5,990 bases of DNA from Anthropogastromicrobium sp963652495 (GCA_963652495.1 CAVJTU010000107.1:1-5990); one strand, 5' to 3'; numbered from the stretch's first letter, positions 1-5,990 are shown. The notes: generated by a model not told the origin, from the letters alone. A program made the numbers and translations.

Positions 1-52
1 TGCAAGCAAGCTTGCATCGGCTTTCTGACCTTTTGACCCTGGTATCATAAAA
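1..52. repeat. Partial copy of an intergenic palindromic repeat, cut by the window start
   Basis: Bases 19-52 are identical to 1484-1517, giving a 34-base direct repeat in the two intergenic regions before frr and cdsA. The shared part contains the arm CCTTTTGACCCTGGTATCAT (29-48). Its matching left arm is not in the window. Instead, bases 1-7 (TGCAAGC) pair with 10-16 (GCTTGCA) around a 2-base apex, so the window appears to open at the tip of a longer hairpin whose left arm lies before base 1. No T-run follows the arm on the + strand, so it does not look like a classical intrinsic terminator. The repeat is seen directly; the long-hairpin reading is inference. Confidence 0.7.
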
Positions 53-83
53 ATAAAATTATAAAACAGAAGGAGCATATCGT

Positions 84-638
84 ATGAAAGAAATTATTAA
101 GAAGTGTGAAGAGAAAATGACAAAGACCTGTGAGAACCTTGACGGAGAATATGCCAATATCCGTGCAGGCCGCGCAAACCCGAATCTGTTAAATAAGATT
201 ATGGTTGAATATTACGGAACTCCGACTCCGATGCAGCAGGTTGGTAATATTTCCGTTCCGGAGCCAAGAATCATCCAGATCAATCCGTGGGAGAAGAGTT
301 TGTTAAAAGCAATTGAGAAAGCGATTCTGGCATCTGACCTTGGAATCACCCCGACAAATGATGGTACCAGCATTCGTCTGGTATTCCCGGAACTGACCGA
401 GGAAAGACGTAAGGAACTCGTAAAGGATATCAAGAAGAAGGGCGAGGCCGCAAAGGTTGCTGTCCGCAATGTTCGCCGTGATTCGAATGATGCTTTAAAG
501 AAGAAAGAAAAGGCAAGCGAGATTACTGAGGACGAGCGCAAGGAAGGCGAAGAAAAGATCCAGAAGATGACCGACAAGTATATTGCGAAAATAGACAAGA
601 GTGTTGAGAATAAATCAAAGGAAATCATGACTGTCTAA
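84..638 (+). CDS. frr: Ribosome recycling factor (RRF)
   Basis: RRF acts in the cytoplasm with EF-G to split post-termination ribosomes and free the subunits for a new round of translation. The 184-residue product has the usual family length (about 185). The N-terminal helix of domain I carries the IRAGRANPNLL motif at 26-36. Domain II follows at roughly 31-103, with the YYGTPTP stretch at 43-49. Domain I then resumes as long charged helices, including the conserved RNVRRD at 128-133, where Arg132 corresponds to the functionally important arginine of the family. The ATG is supported by AGGAG at 71-75 with an 8-base spacer. In related genomes frr follows pyrH; here the upstream side holds a palindromic repeat. 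A strong terminator sits 15 bases after the stop codon. Nothing is missing or unusual in the protein. Confidence 0.98.
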   Translation: MKEIIKKCEEKMTKTCENLDGEYANIRAGRANPNLLNKIMVEYYGTPTPMQQVGNISVPEPRIIQINPWEKSLLKAIEKAILASDLGITPTNDGTSIRLVFPELTEERRKELVKDIKKKGEAAKVAVRNVRRDSNDALKKKEKASEITEDERKEGEEKIQKMTDKYIAKIDKSVENKSKEIMTV

Positions 639-653
639 TTAACAGGAATTTTT

Positions 654-681
654 CAGGACAGGCGTTTGCCTGTCCTGTTTT
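654..681 (+). terminator. Intrinsic terminator after frr
   Basis: A perfect 10-bp GC-rich stem, CAGGACAGGC (654-663) with GCCTGTCCTG (668-677), closes a GTTT loop and is followed directly by TTTT (678-681). This is the standard Rho-independent layout on the + strand. It lies 15 bases past the frr stop and 64 bases before the uppS start, so uppS and the later genes need either read-through or their own promoter. The T-run is short (four, then GCG), so termination may be incomplete. Confidence 0.88.
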
Positions 682-744
682 GCGTAACAAAACTATTCTG
701 GAAAATTATGAAATACTTGCTATAGAAACACACGAGGTAATCAT

Positions 745-1464
745 ATGGATGAACAAAAAAAGATTCTCCGCCACGTTGCGATTATTATGGATGGAAACGG
801 AAGATGGGCAAAGCGAAGAAATTTGCCGCGCAAAATGGGGCATGCAGAAGGCTGTAAGGTACTTGAGCAGACTGTGCGTGATGCCGCCGATATCGGCATT
901 GATTATCTGACGGTCTATGCATTTTCCACCGAGAACTGGAAACGCTCTGAGGAGGAGGTTTCCGCGCTGATGGTACTAATGGGTATTTATATCAAAAAGC
1001 TGTTAAAAGTCGCAGCCGAAGAGAACGTGCGCGTTAAAATCATCGGCGAGCGCAGCCGATTTGCACCAGATTTAATAAAAGGCTTAAATAAGCTTGAGTA
1101 CGAGACAAGAAACAATACTCGAATGGTATTTGCTATTGCCATCAACTATGGTGCAAGAGACGAAATGCGCCGCGGCATGATTCGCATGGCAGAGGATGTG
1201 AAGGATGGAAAATTGGAACCACTGGAAATTACCGAGCAGACAATTGGCTCTTATCTGGACACAGCCGACATGCCGGATCCGGATCTTTTGATCCGCACAA
1301 GCGGCGAACTTCGTCTGTCAAATTTCTTACTTTGGCAGCTGGCTTATACAGAGATTTACGTGACCGATGTTTTATGGCCCGATTTTAACAAAACAGAACT
1401 GCAAAAAGCAGTTGATGCCTTCAAAAAGCGTGAGCGCCGCTATGGAGGTCGTTTAACGAAATAA
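745..1464 (+). CDS. uppS: Isoprenyl transferase; undecaprenyl diphosphate synthase (cis-prenyltransferase)
   Basis: This enzyme adds IPP units in cis configuration to farnesyl diphosphate, giving C55 undecaprenyl diphosphate, the lipid carrier for peptidoglycan and other wall polymers. The 239-residue protein shows all family blocks: HVAIIMDGNGRWAKRR at 10-25 with catalytic Asp16; GHAEG at 32-36; YAFSTENW at 58-65; INYGARDE at 133-140; and the signature starting PDLLIRTSGELRLSNF at 179, with Arg184, Arg190, Ser192 and Glu203 matching the IPP-binding and metal residues of the E. coli enzyme (Arg194, Arg200, Ser202, Glu213). GAGGT at 734-738 supports the ATG with a 6-base spacer. It is separated from frr by a terminator, and a palindromic repeat begins 2 bases after its stop. 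Product chain length is assigned from the family; other cis-prenyl chain lengths cannot be excluded from sequence alone. Confidence 0.96.
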   Translation: MDEQKKILRHVAIIMDGNGRWAKRRNLPRKMGHAEGCKVLEQTVRDAADIGIDYLTVYAFSTENWKRSEEEVSALMVLMGIYIKKLLKVAAEENVRVKIIGERSRFAPDLIKGLNKLEYETRNNTRMVFAIAINYGARDEMRRGMIRMAEDVKDGKLEPLEITEQTIGSYLDTADMPDPDLLIRTSGELRLSNFLLWQLAYTEIYVTDVLWPDFNKTELQKAVDAFKKRERRYGGRLTK

Positions 1465-1465
1465 A

Positions 1466-1513
1466 ATGATACCAGGGTCAAAAGGCTTTCTGACCTTTTG
1501 ACCCTGGTATCAT
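1466..1513. repeat. Complete short-form palindromic element between uppS and cdsA
   Basis: A perfect 20-bp inverted repeat: ATGATACCAGGGTCAAAAGG (1466-1485) and its exact reverse complement (1494-1513), separated by an 8-base loop (CTTTCTGA). It starts 2 bases after the uppS stop and ends 31 bases before the cdsA start. Its right half plus loop (1484-1517) recurs identically at 19-52, so it belongs to a repeat family and is not a one-off hairpin. On the + strand it is followed by an A-rich stretch rather than a T-run. On the - strand the hairpin is followed by TTTTATTTCG, a weak U-tract, so transcript punctuation from the opposite strand is possible. In RNA the stem would be very stable and could affect mRNA decay or partial termination between uppS and cdsA; this role is inference. 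Confidence 0.85.
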
Positions 1514-1544
1514 AAAATAAATTTACTACAGAAAGGCATAAATT

Positions 1545-2354
1545 ATGTTTATCACAAGAACAATCAGCGGAATCGTGCTGTTAGCAGTGACCATGTGCGC
1601 CATTATTGCCTCCGGCCCGCTTCTGTATCTGTTTATGCTTCTGATCAGCCTGGTCGGCATGTATGAGCTGTACCGCGTTTTTCAGATGGAAAAGAAAATC
1701 CCGGCACTGGTCGGATACCTGACTGCGATTGGAATTGAATCCGCAATCTTAGCCGGAAAAAATCACTTTGTTATTTTTGTACTTGTCCTGGGTTTTTTGG
1801 TATTGATGGTTTCTTATGTTGCCACTTATCCAAAGTTTACCGCAGATGAGATTGCAAAAGCAACATTTGGCATGGTCTACGTCGGACTAATGATGTCCTT
1901 TATTTTCCAGACTAGAACAAGCAAAGACGGTGCTTACACCGTATGGCTGATTTTCATCAGTGCGTGGGGCTGCGATACCTGTGCTTATTTAGTCGGACAT
2001 ACAATCGGAAAGCATAAAATGACACCTGTATTAAGTCCAAAGAAATCTGTTGAGGGTGCAATCGGCGGTATCATAGGAAGTGCATTGATCGGTGCACTGT
2101 ACGGAACCATTTTCAAGGAAAATCTGACCGAATTTTCCAATCCGGCTGTATTCTGCGCAATCATCGGTGCCTGTGGCGGCTTTATATCCATGTTTGGTGA
2201 TTTGTCTGCTTCTGCAATCAAGCGTCAGTATCAGATCAAAGATTACGGAGATCTGATTCCGGGACATGGCGGTATTATGGACCGTTTCGACAGCATCATT
2301 TTCACAGCACCATTAATCTACATTCTTGTAACACTGCTTCAAAGTATTGCATAA
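1545..2354 (+). CDS. cdsA: Phosphatidate cytidylyltransferase (CDP-diglyceride synthase)
   Basis: CdsA is an integral membrane enzyme that joins CTP and phosphatidic acid into CDP-diacylglycerol, the precursor of phosphatidylglycerol, cardiolipin and other phospholipids. The 269-residue protein has about seven or eight hydrophobic segments spread along its length, beginning near residues 5-37. Conserved elements are the Asp144 region (DTCAYLVG, 144-151), SPKKSVEG (164-171), FGDL (217-220) and the C-terminal family signature at 223-249, which runs from SAIKR through KD (232-233) and PGHGG (239-243) to DRFD (246-249) with its metal-binding aspartates. The ATG has GAAAGG (1531-1536) 8 bases upstream. 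The dxr gene follows after 36 bases, suggesting co-transcription. The element at 1466-1513 lies just before its ribosome binding site and may influence its expression. Confidence 0.96.
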   Translation: MFITRTISGIVLLAVTMCAIIASGPLLYLFMLLISLVGMYELYRVFQMEKKIPALVGYLTAIGIESAILAGKNHFVIFVLVLGFLVLMVSYVATYPKFTADEIAKATFGMVYVGLMMSFIFQTRTSKDGAYTVWLIFISAWGCDTCAYLVGHTIGKHKMTPVLSPKKSVEGAIGGIIGSALIGALYGTIFKENLTEFSNPAVFCAIIGACGGFISMFGDLSASAIKRQYQIKDYGDLIPGHGGIMDRFDSIIFTAPLIYILVTLLQSIA

Positions 2355-2390
2355 TTAATGAACAATTAACAGAGAAAGGCAGGTTTTGAT

Positions 2391-3536
2391 ATGAAAAAAA
2401 TTGCCATTTTAGGATCTACCGGCTCCATCGGAACCCAGAGCTTAGAGGTAATCCGTAACCAGCCGGATATGGAAGCTTCTGTTCTTGCAGCTGGCAGCAA
2501 TATTACGCTTCTTGAACAACAGATTCGCGAGTTTCATCCAAAGCTTGTATGTGTCTATAAGGAAGAAGCAGCAAAGGCATTAAAACAGGCAGTTGCTGAT
2601 CTGGATGTAAAGGTTGTAAGCGGCATGGACGGCATGATTGAGGCAGCTGTATTTCCAGAAACACAGATTGTTGTCACAGCAGTTGTCGGCATGATCGGAA
2701 TCCGCCCGACAATCGCAGCAATTCAGGCAGGTAAGGACATTGCATTGGCAAATAAGGAAACGCTTGTCACCGCAGGACACTTGATTATTCCAATGGCAAA
2801 GCAGTATGGTGTTCGTCTGCTTCCGGTTGACAGCGAGCATTCTGCTATTTTCCAGTCACTCATGGGAGAAGAAAATCATAAGATTGATAAAATCCTGCTG
2901 ACTGCATCCGGTGGTCCATTCCGTGGATGGACAAGAGAGCAGATGAGGGATATTCGCCCGGAAGATGCACTGAAACATCCAAACTGGGTCATGGGAAGAA
3001 AGATTACGATTGACTCCTCAACCATGGTAAACAAAGGACTGGAGGTCATGGAGGCCAAATGGCTCTTTGGTGTGGACTACGATCAGGTTCAGGTCGTAAT
3101 TCAGCCTCAGTCCGTAATCCACTCAATGGTACAGTTTGAGGACGGTGCCGTCATTGCCCAGCTTGGCACGCCGGATATGAAACTTCCGATTCAGCTGGCG
3201 CTGACCTACCCGGATAGAAGATACCTGCCGGGTAAGCGCCTTGACTTTGCAGCACTTGGAAGCATCAGCTTCTTCGCACCCGATTTTGAAAATTTCCCTG
3301 GTCTGACACTTGCTTATCGGGTCGGAAAAGAGGGCGGCAACCGTCCGACAATCTACAATGCAGCAAATGAATTTGCCGTTGGGCGATTCTTAGATCACAA
3401 ATTATCCTATCCGGGTATTATTGAAGCGATCGAGGCTTCACTTGACCATGTTGGTTTTATTCAAAATCCGGATGTCGATAAGATTCTGGAGACAGAGACT
3501 GCTGTATACGAATTTTTACAGTCAAAATTGTCATAA
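2391..3536 (+). CDS. dxr: 1-deoxy-D-xylulose 5-phosphate reductoisomerase
   Basis: Dxr (IspC) converts DXP to 2-C-methyl-D-erythritol 4-phosphate with NADPH and a divalent metal, the first committed step of the MEP isoprenoid pathway in the cytoplasm. The 381-residue protein begins with the dinucleotide-binding GSTGSIGTQ (8-16). It then has LANKETLV (119-126), the metal-binding DSEHSAIFQ (147-155; Asp147 and Glu149), SGGPF (173-177), His196, and SSTMVNKGLEVMEA (209-222), with Ser209, Asn214, Lys215 and the third metal ligand Glu218. All have a constant 3- or 13-residue offset from the E. coli enzyme, showing an intact active site. A GAAAGGCAGG stretch (2374-2383) serves as ribosome binding site. 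It is 36 bases after cdsA and 91 bases before the protease gene, and supplies the same pathway as ispG and uppS. Confidence 0.98.
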   Translation: MKKIAILGSTGSIGTQSLEVIRNQPDMEASVLAAGSNITLLEQQIREFHPKLVCVYKEEAAKALKQAVADLDVKVVSGMDGMIEAAVFPETQIVVTAVVGMIGIRPTIAAIQAGKDIALANKETLVTAGHLIIPMAKQYGVRLLPVDSEHSAIFQSLMGEENHKIDKILLTASGGPFRGWTREQMRDIRPEDALKHPNWVMGRKITIDSSTMVNKGLEVMEAKWLFGVDYDQVQVVIQPQSVIHSMVQFEDGAVIAQLGTPDMKLPIQLALTYPDRRYLPGKRLDFAALGSISFFAPDFENFPGLTLAYRVGKEGGNRPTIYNAANEFAVGRFLDHKLSYPGIIEAIEASLDHVGFIQNPDVDKILETETAVYEFLQSKLS

Positions 3537-3542
3537 ACTATC

Positions 3543-3583
3543 GACATAGCAAGCTATGTCTGTCTGACGCGCTGTAGCTTTTT
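3543..3583 (+). other. Pair of overlapping, mutually exclusive hairpins between dxr and rasP
   Basis: GACATAGC (3543-3550) pairs perfectly with GCTATGTC (3553-3560) around AA. The right arm overlaps a second possible stem, AAGCTA (3551-3556) with TAGCTT (3575-3580), which ends in a run of five T (3579-3583). The two cannot form together, so the layout resembles a weak terminator with a competing hairpin. The second stem is only 6 bp with an 18-base loop, so its strength is doubtful. A third weak pairing, CGCTGT (3570-3575) with ACAGCG (3594-3599), is also possible. The pairings are seen in the sequence; any regulatory role is unproven. Confidence 0.35.
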
Positions 3584-3627
3584 CGTATAAACCACAGCGA
3601 TTGTAGTACGGAAAGAAAGAGGAAAAT

Positions 3628-4719
3628 ATGAATCCATTCAGCATTATTGCACTTTTTTTAATCATAGGAGTTGTCGTATTCGTCCACGAATTCGGTCATT
3701 TTCTCCTTGCGAAAAAAAACGGGGTAGGGGTAATTGAGTTTTCAATCGGCATGGGTCCAAGGCTTTTGAGTACTGTACATCATGGAACACGGTATTCGCT
3801 AAAATGGATTCCGTTTGGCGGCTCATGCCTGATGCTGGGGGATGACAATGGGATCGTTGACCCAGACGCAGAAGAAATCACTGACAAGGAACACAGCCTT
3901 GCCGAAAAAAACGTCTGGGCACGTATTTCTATCATTGCAGCAGGACCGATCTTTAACTTTTTACTCGCATTTGTCCTGGCAGTCATCGTAATCGGCTTTG
4001 CCGGAAGTGACAAACCATATGTGCAAGGTGTCATCGACAATTATCCGGCACAGGAGGCAGGCCTTCAGACGGGAGATCTGATCACTTCTGTGAACGGTTC
4101 CCGTGTCCATCTGTTTCGAGAAATTCAGATTTACATGGCAATGAATCCGGGGAAATCACTGGATATCACTTATGTGAGAGATGGAGAAACTTACGATGCT
4201 ACGCTTGTTCCAAAGTATGACGAGGAAAATAATACCTACTACATGGGTATCTACTCTGGCGCACGCTATGCCTTGAAATGGTATGAGACATTGCAATATG
4301 GTCTGTACGAAGTAAAATACAACGTCGTTACCGTAATAAAAAGCCTTGGCATGGTCTTTACCGGTGATCTGCCTGTCACAAGTTTCTCTGGTCCTGTCGG
4401 CATCGCGACAACAGTAAACGATATGGTCGAGGAAGTCAATACCACAATGGCGGATGAATCTTTCTCTGACCGTGCCATGTCAATGTTTCTGACACTTGCC
4501 AATTTTGTTGTCATGATTAGTGCCAACCTTGGTGTCATGAATCTGCTTCCGATTCCGGCATTGGACGGTGGAAGATTACTGTTTTTGATCATTGAGGCGG
4601 TATGCGGCAGGCCAGTACCGAAGGAAAAAGAAGCCATCGTTCATATCGCTGGCTTTATCTTCCTCTTCCTGTTCATGATCTTCGTTTTATTTAGTGATAT
4701 TGTAAAGATTTTTCACTAG
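3628..4719 (+). CDS. rseP: Site-2 intramembrane zinc metalloprotease, RseP/RasP family, single PDZ domain
   Basis: Members of this family cut single-pass membrane proteins inside the bilayer, typically anti-sigma factors already trimmed by a site-1 protease, and remnant signal peptides; B. subtilis RasP is the closest well-studied model. The 363-residue protein has the zinc site HEFGH at 20-24 within the first membrane segment (about 4-28), a conserved GPIFNF at 106-111 in the second, one PDZ domain at about 130-195 (GLQTGDLITSVNG at 145-157), a third segment near 285-307, the second active-site motif NLLPIPALDGG (305-315) with zinc ligand Asp313, and a last segment near 341-358. One PDZ domain and modest length are typical of Gram-positive members; E. 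coli RseP has two. AAGAGG upstream (ending 3622) sets the ATG. Its natural substrate cannot be told from this window, and no sigma or anti-sigma gene is adjacent. Confidence 0.95.
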   Translation: MNPFSIIALFLIIGVVVFVHEFGHFLLAKKNGVGVIEFSIGMGPRLLSTVHHGTRYSLKWIPFGGSCLMLGDDNGIVDPDAEEITDKEHSLAEKNVWARISIIAAGPIFNFLLAFVLAVIVIGFAGSDKPYVQGVIDNYPAQEAGLQTGDLITSVNGSRVHLFREIQIYMAMNPGKSLDITYVRDGETYDATLVPKYDEENNTYYMGIYSGARYALKWYETLQYGLYEVKYNVVTVIKSLGMVFTGDLPVTSFSGPVGIATTVNDMVEEVNTTMADESFSDRAMSMFLTLANFVVMISANLGVMNLLPIPALDGGRLLFLIIEAVCGRPVPKEKEAIVHIAGFIFLFLFMIFVLFSDIVKIFH

Positions 4720-4756
4720 AACTAAAAAACACATAATCACAAATGATATTTTTGGC

Positions 4757-4786
4757 GATTCAGAGCGGCTTCATCTGCTCTGAATC
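4757..4786. other. 10-bp hairpin between rasP and ispG, no T-run
   Basis: GATTCAGAGC (4757-4766) and GCTCTGAATC (4777-4786) form a perfect 10-bp stem with a 10-base loop, ending 24 bases before the ispG start. Neither strand shows a T-run after the stem, so a standard intrinsic terminator is unlikely. AATGAT (4742-4747) could alternatively pair with ATCATT (4784-4789), competing with the base of the stem. It may be an mRNA structure in the ispG leader; its role is unknown. Confidence 0.5.
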
Positions 4787-4810
4787 ATTGGCATGTAAGA
4801 GGTTTAAGAA

Positions 4811-5926
4811 ATGAAACAAAATAGAAAGCAACTACTACAGAATACAGAGCAAAATTTGCAGCAGGCAAAATCAGTTCGGGAACTTACAAAAGAAATTCGT
4901 ATCGGAGACCGCGCAATTGGCGGCAGGAATCCGATTTTAATTCAATCCATGACAAATACAAAGACGCAGGATGTTGAGGCAACCGTTGCGCAGATTCTTC
5001 GTCTTGAGGAGGCAGGCTGTGAGATCATCCGCTGCACCGTTCCGGATATGGAAGCTGCAAAAGCTATCCGTGAAATTAAAAAACGTACCCATATCCCGTT
5101 AGTTGCCGATATTCACTTTGATTATCGTCTGGCAATTGCTGCAATGGAAAATGGTGCTGACAAGATTCGTATCAATCCGGGAAATATCGGAAGTGAGGAT
5201 CGAGTACGTGCTGTTGTAGAGAAGGCGAAGGAATGCCATATTCCGATCCGCGTCGGCGTAAACAGCGGTTCTCTTGAGAAAAAATTTATCGAAAAGTATC
5301 ATGGTGTCACTGCCGAGGGGCTTGTGGAAAGTGCACTTGAAAAGGTGTCCATGATCGAACAGATGGGCTATGATCAAATGGTCATCAGCATCAAATCCTC
5401 TGATGTTTTAATGTGCGTAAAGGCACATGAACTGATTGCAGATAAAACAGTATATCCGCTCCATGTCGGCATCACCGAAGCAGGAACCATTATCTCAGGA
5501 AATATCAAATCCTCCATCGGTCTTGCACTGATCTTAAATCAGGGGATCGGAAATACCATCCGTGTCTCCCTGACAGGTGACCCAGTTGAGGAGATTCGCT
5601 CAGCAAAGATCATTTTAAAGACACTCGGCATCCGAAAAGGCGGTGCAGAAATTGTATCCTGTCCGACATGCGGACGTACCCAGATCAATCTGATTCACCT
5701 TGCAAATGAGGCTGAAACACTCGTCAGTCGCTATCCATACGACATCAAAGTAGCCGTTATGGGGTGTGTCGTAAACGGCCCAGGCGAAGCAAAAGAAGCC
5801 GATCTTGGTATTGCAGGCGGTCTTGGCTGCGGTATTATTATAAAGAAGGGTGAGATCATCCGAAAGCTCCCGGAGGAGGAGCTGCTTGCCGGCCTGAAAG
5901 AAGAACTGGACAATTGGCAAGCATAA
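4811..5926 (+). CDS. ispG: 4-hydroxy-3-methylbut-2-enyl diphosphate synthase (flavodoxin/ferredoxin-dependent IspG)
   Basis: IspG (GcpE) is a cytoplasmic [4Fe-4S] enzyme that reductively opens methylerythritol cyclodiphosphate to HMBPP, the next-to-last MEP step, taking electrons from ferredoxin or flavodoxin. The 371-residue protein has an N-terminal TIM-barrel domain with QSMTNT near residue 45 and RINPGNIG at 120-127, then the C-terminal cluster domain: SCPTCGR with Cys284 and Cys287, and GCVVNGPGEAKEADLGIAGG with Cys319 and Glu326. These match the cluster ligands Cys270, Cys273, Cys305 and Glu312 of E. coli with a constant offset of 14. About 20 residues before SVRELTKEIRIG form a polar, Gln/Lys-rich N-terminal extension, but AAGAGGT at 4797-4803 with a 7-base spacer supports the ATG used and there is no other Met before residue 47. 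The bacterial two-domain form is evident (no middle insert as in plants). Confidence 0.98.
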   Translation: MKQNRKQLLQNTEQNLQQAKSVRELTKEIRIGDRAIGGRNPILIQSMTNTKTQDVEATVAQILRLEEAGCEIIRCTVPDMEAAKAIREIKKRTHIPLVADIHFDYRLAIAAMENGADKIRINPGNIGSEDRVRAVVEKAKECHIPIRVGVNSGSLEKKFIEKYHGVTAEGLVESALEKVSMIEQMGYDQMVISIKSSDVLMCVKAHELIADKTVYPLHVGITEAGTIISGNIKSSIGLALILNQGIGNTIRVSLTGDPVEEIRSAKIILKTLGIRKGGAEIVSCPTCGRTQINLIHLANEAETLVSRYPYDIKVAVMGCVVNGPGEAKEADLGIAGGLGCGIIIKKGEIIRKLPEEELLAGLKEELDNWQA

Positions 5927-5990
5927 TACAGCCCTGAGGTGAATGTGCTTTACGAGACGGGACGTTGTAGCGGGCCCGTTGTCAAAATAC
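5927..5990. other. Unassigned sequence after ispG, running off the window end
   Basis: These 64 bases have no recognisable gene. CTGAGGTGA (5934-5942) resembles a ribosome binding site, and both an ATG at 5943 and a GTG at 5945 open frames that stay open to the end, but the spacers (0 and 4 bases) are too short to be convincing and the 15-16 residue translations match nothing I recognise. ACGGG (5957-5961) and CCCGT (5975-5979) could form a short stem. In many Clostridia polC follows ispG, so this may be its leader; the sequence shown neither confirms nor excludes that. Confidence 0.3.

Noticed and set aside
212..628. 138-codon open frame on the - strand inside frr
   Set aside because: It is fully opposite a gene with intact RRF motifs. 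The translation is low-complexity Ser/Phe/Leu-rich, as expected from the complement of Lys/Glu-rich codons, and nothing in it is recognisable.
680..910. 76-codon open frame overlapping the 5' part of uppS in another + frame
   Set aside because: It starts inside the terminator tail, has no good ribosome binding site, and most of it overlaps the well-conserved uppS catalytic region in a different frame.
1466..1513. Calling the palindrome a + strand intrinsic terminator for uppS
   Set aside because: The stem is followed by AAAATAAATTT rather than a T-run, and the same arm occurs upstream of frr, so repeat element is the better description.
2067..2076. GGTATCATAGG inside cdsA resembling the repeat arm
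   Set aside because: Only about nine bases match (GGTATCATA) and they encode conserved-region residues of CdsA; best explained as chance.
4266..4637. 123-codon - strand open frame inside the protease gene
   Set aside because: Complement of a confirmed gene, with no family resemblance and no ribosome binding site context.
1..5990. CRISPR array, tRNA/rRNA, transposase or phage genes, or a hidden defence or secretion system
   Set aside because: No spaced direct-repeat array, tRNA-like fold or mobile-element protein was found. All six large frames are housekeeping genes in a conserved order, and gaps between genes are at most 107 bases.

Overview
This window is ordinary bacterial chromosome carrying six complete housekeeping genes, all on the + strand: frr, uppS, cdsA, dxr, an rseP/rasP-type site-2 protease gene and ispG. 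This gene order is the conserved Firmicutes/Clostridia ribosome-recycling, isoprenoid and phospholipid cluster (commonly pyrH upstream and polC downstream, neither visible here). Moderate GC, AGGAG/GAAAGG-type ribosome binding sites, a single-PDZ site-2 protease and a complete MEP-type Dxr and IspG point to an anaerobic Clostridia, most probably Lachnospiraceae. That placement is inferred from gene order and protein character, not from a search.

Layout. Positions 1-52 hold the right part of a palindromic intergenic repeat. Then come frr (84-638), a strong intrinsic terminator (654-681), uppS (745-1464), a second, compact and complete copy of the palindromic repeat (1466-1513), cdsA (1545-2354), dxr (2391-3536), a 91-base gap with small hairpins, the rasP-like gene (3628-4719), a 91-base gap with a 10-bp hairpin, and ispG (4811-5926). 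The last 64 bases are unassigned. No intergenic gap exceeds 107 bases.

How the genes work together. Dxr and IspG are two steps of the MEP route to IPP and DMAPP. UppS turns these C5 units (via farnesyl diphosphate) into undecaprenyl diphosphate, the lipid carrier for cell-wall polymers. CdsA makes CDP-diacylglycerol, the phospholipid precursor. The RasP-like protease cuts membrane-embedded substrates. Frr recycles ribosomes and is set apart from the rest by its own terminator.

No new multi-gene system is present: every gene matches a well-known family with its key residues intact. The least explained part is the intergenic palindromic element, seen once in an apparently long form (cut by the window start) and once in a short form, both placed just upstream of a ribosome binding site. 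The other gaps contain weaker hairpins of unknown role.
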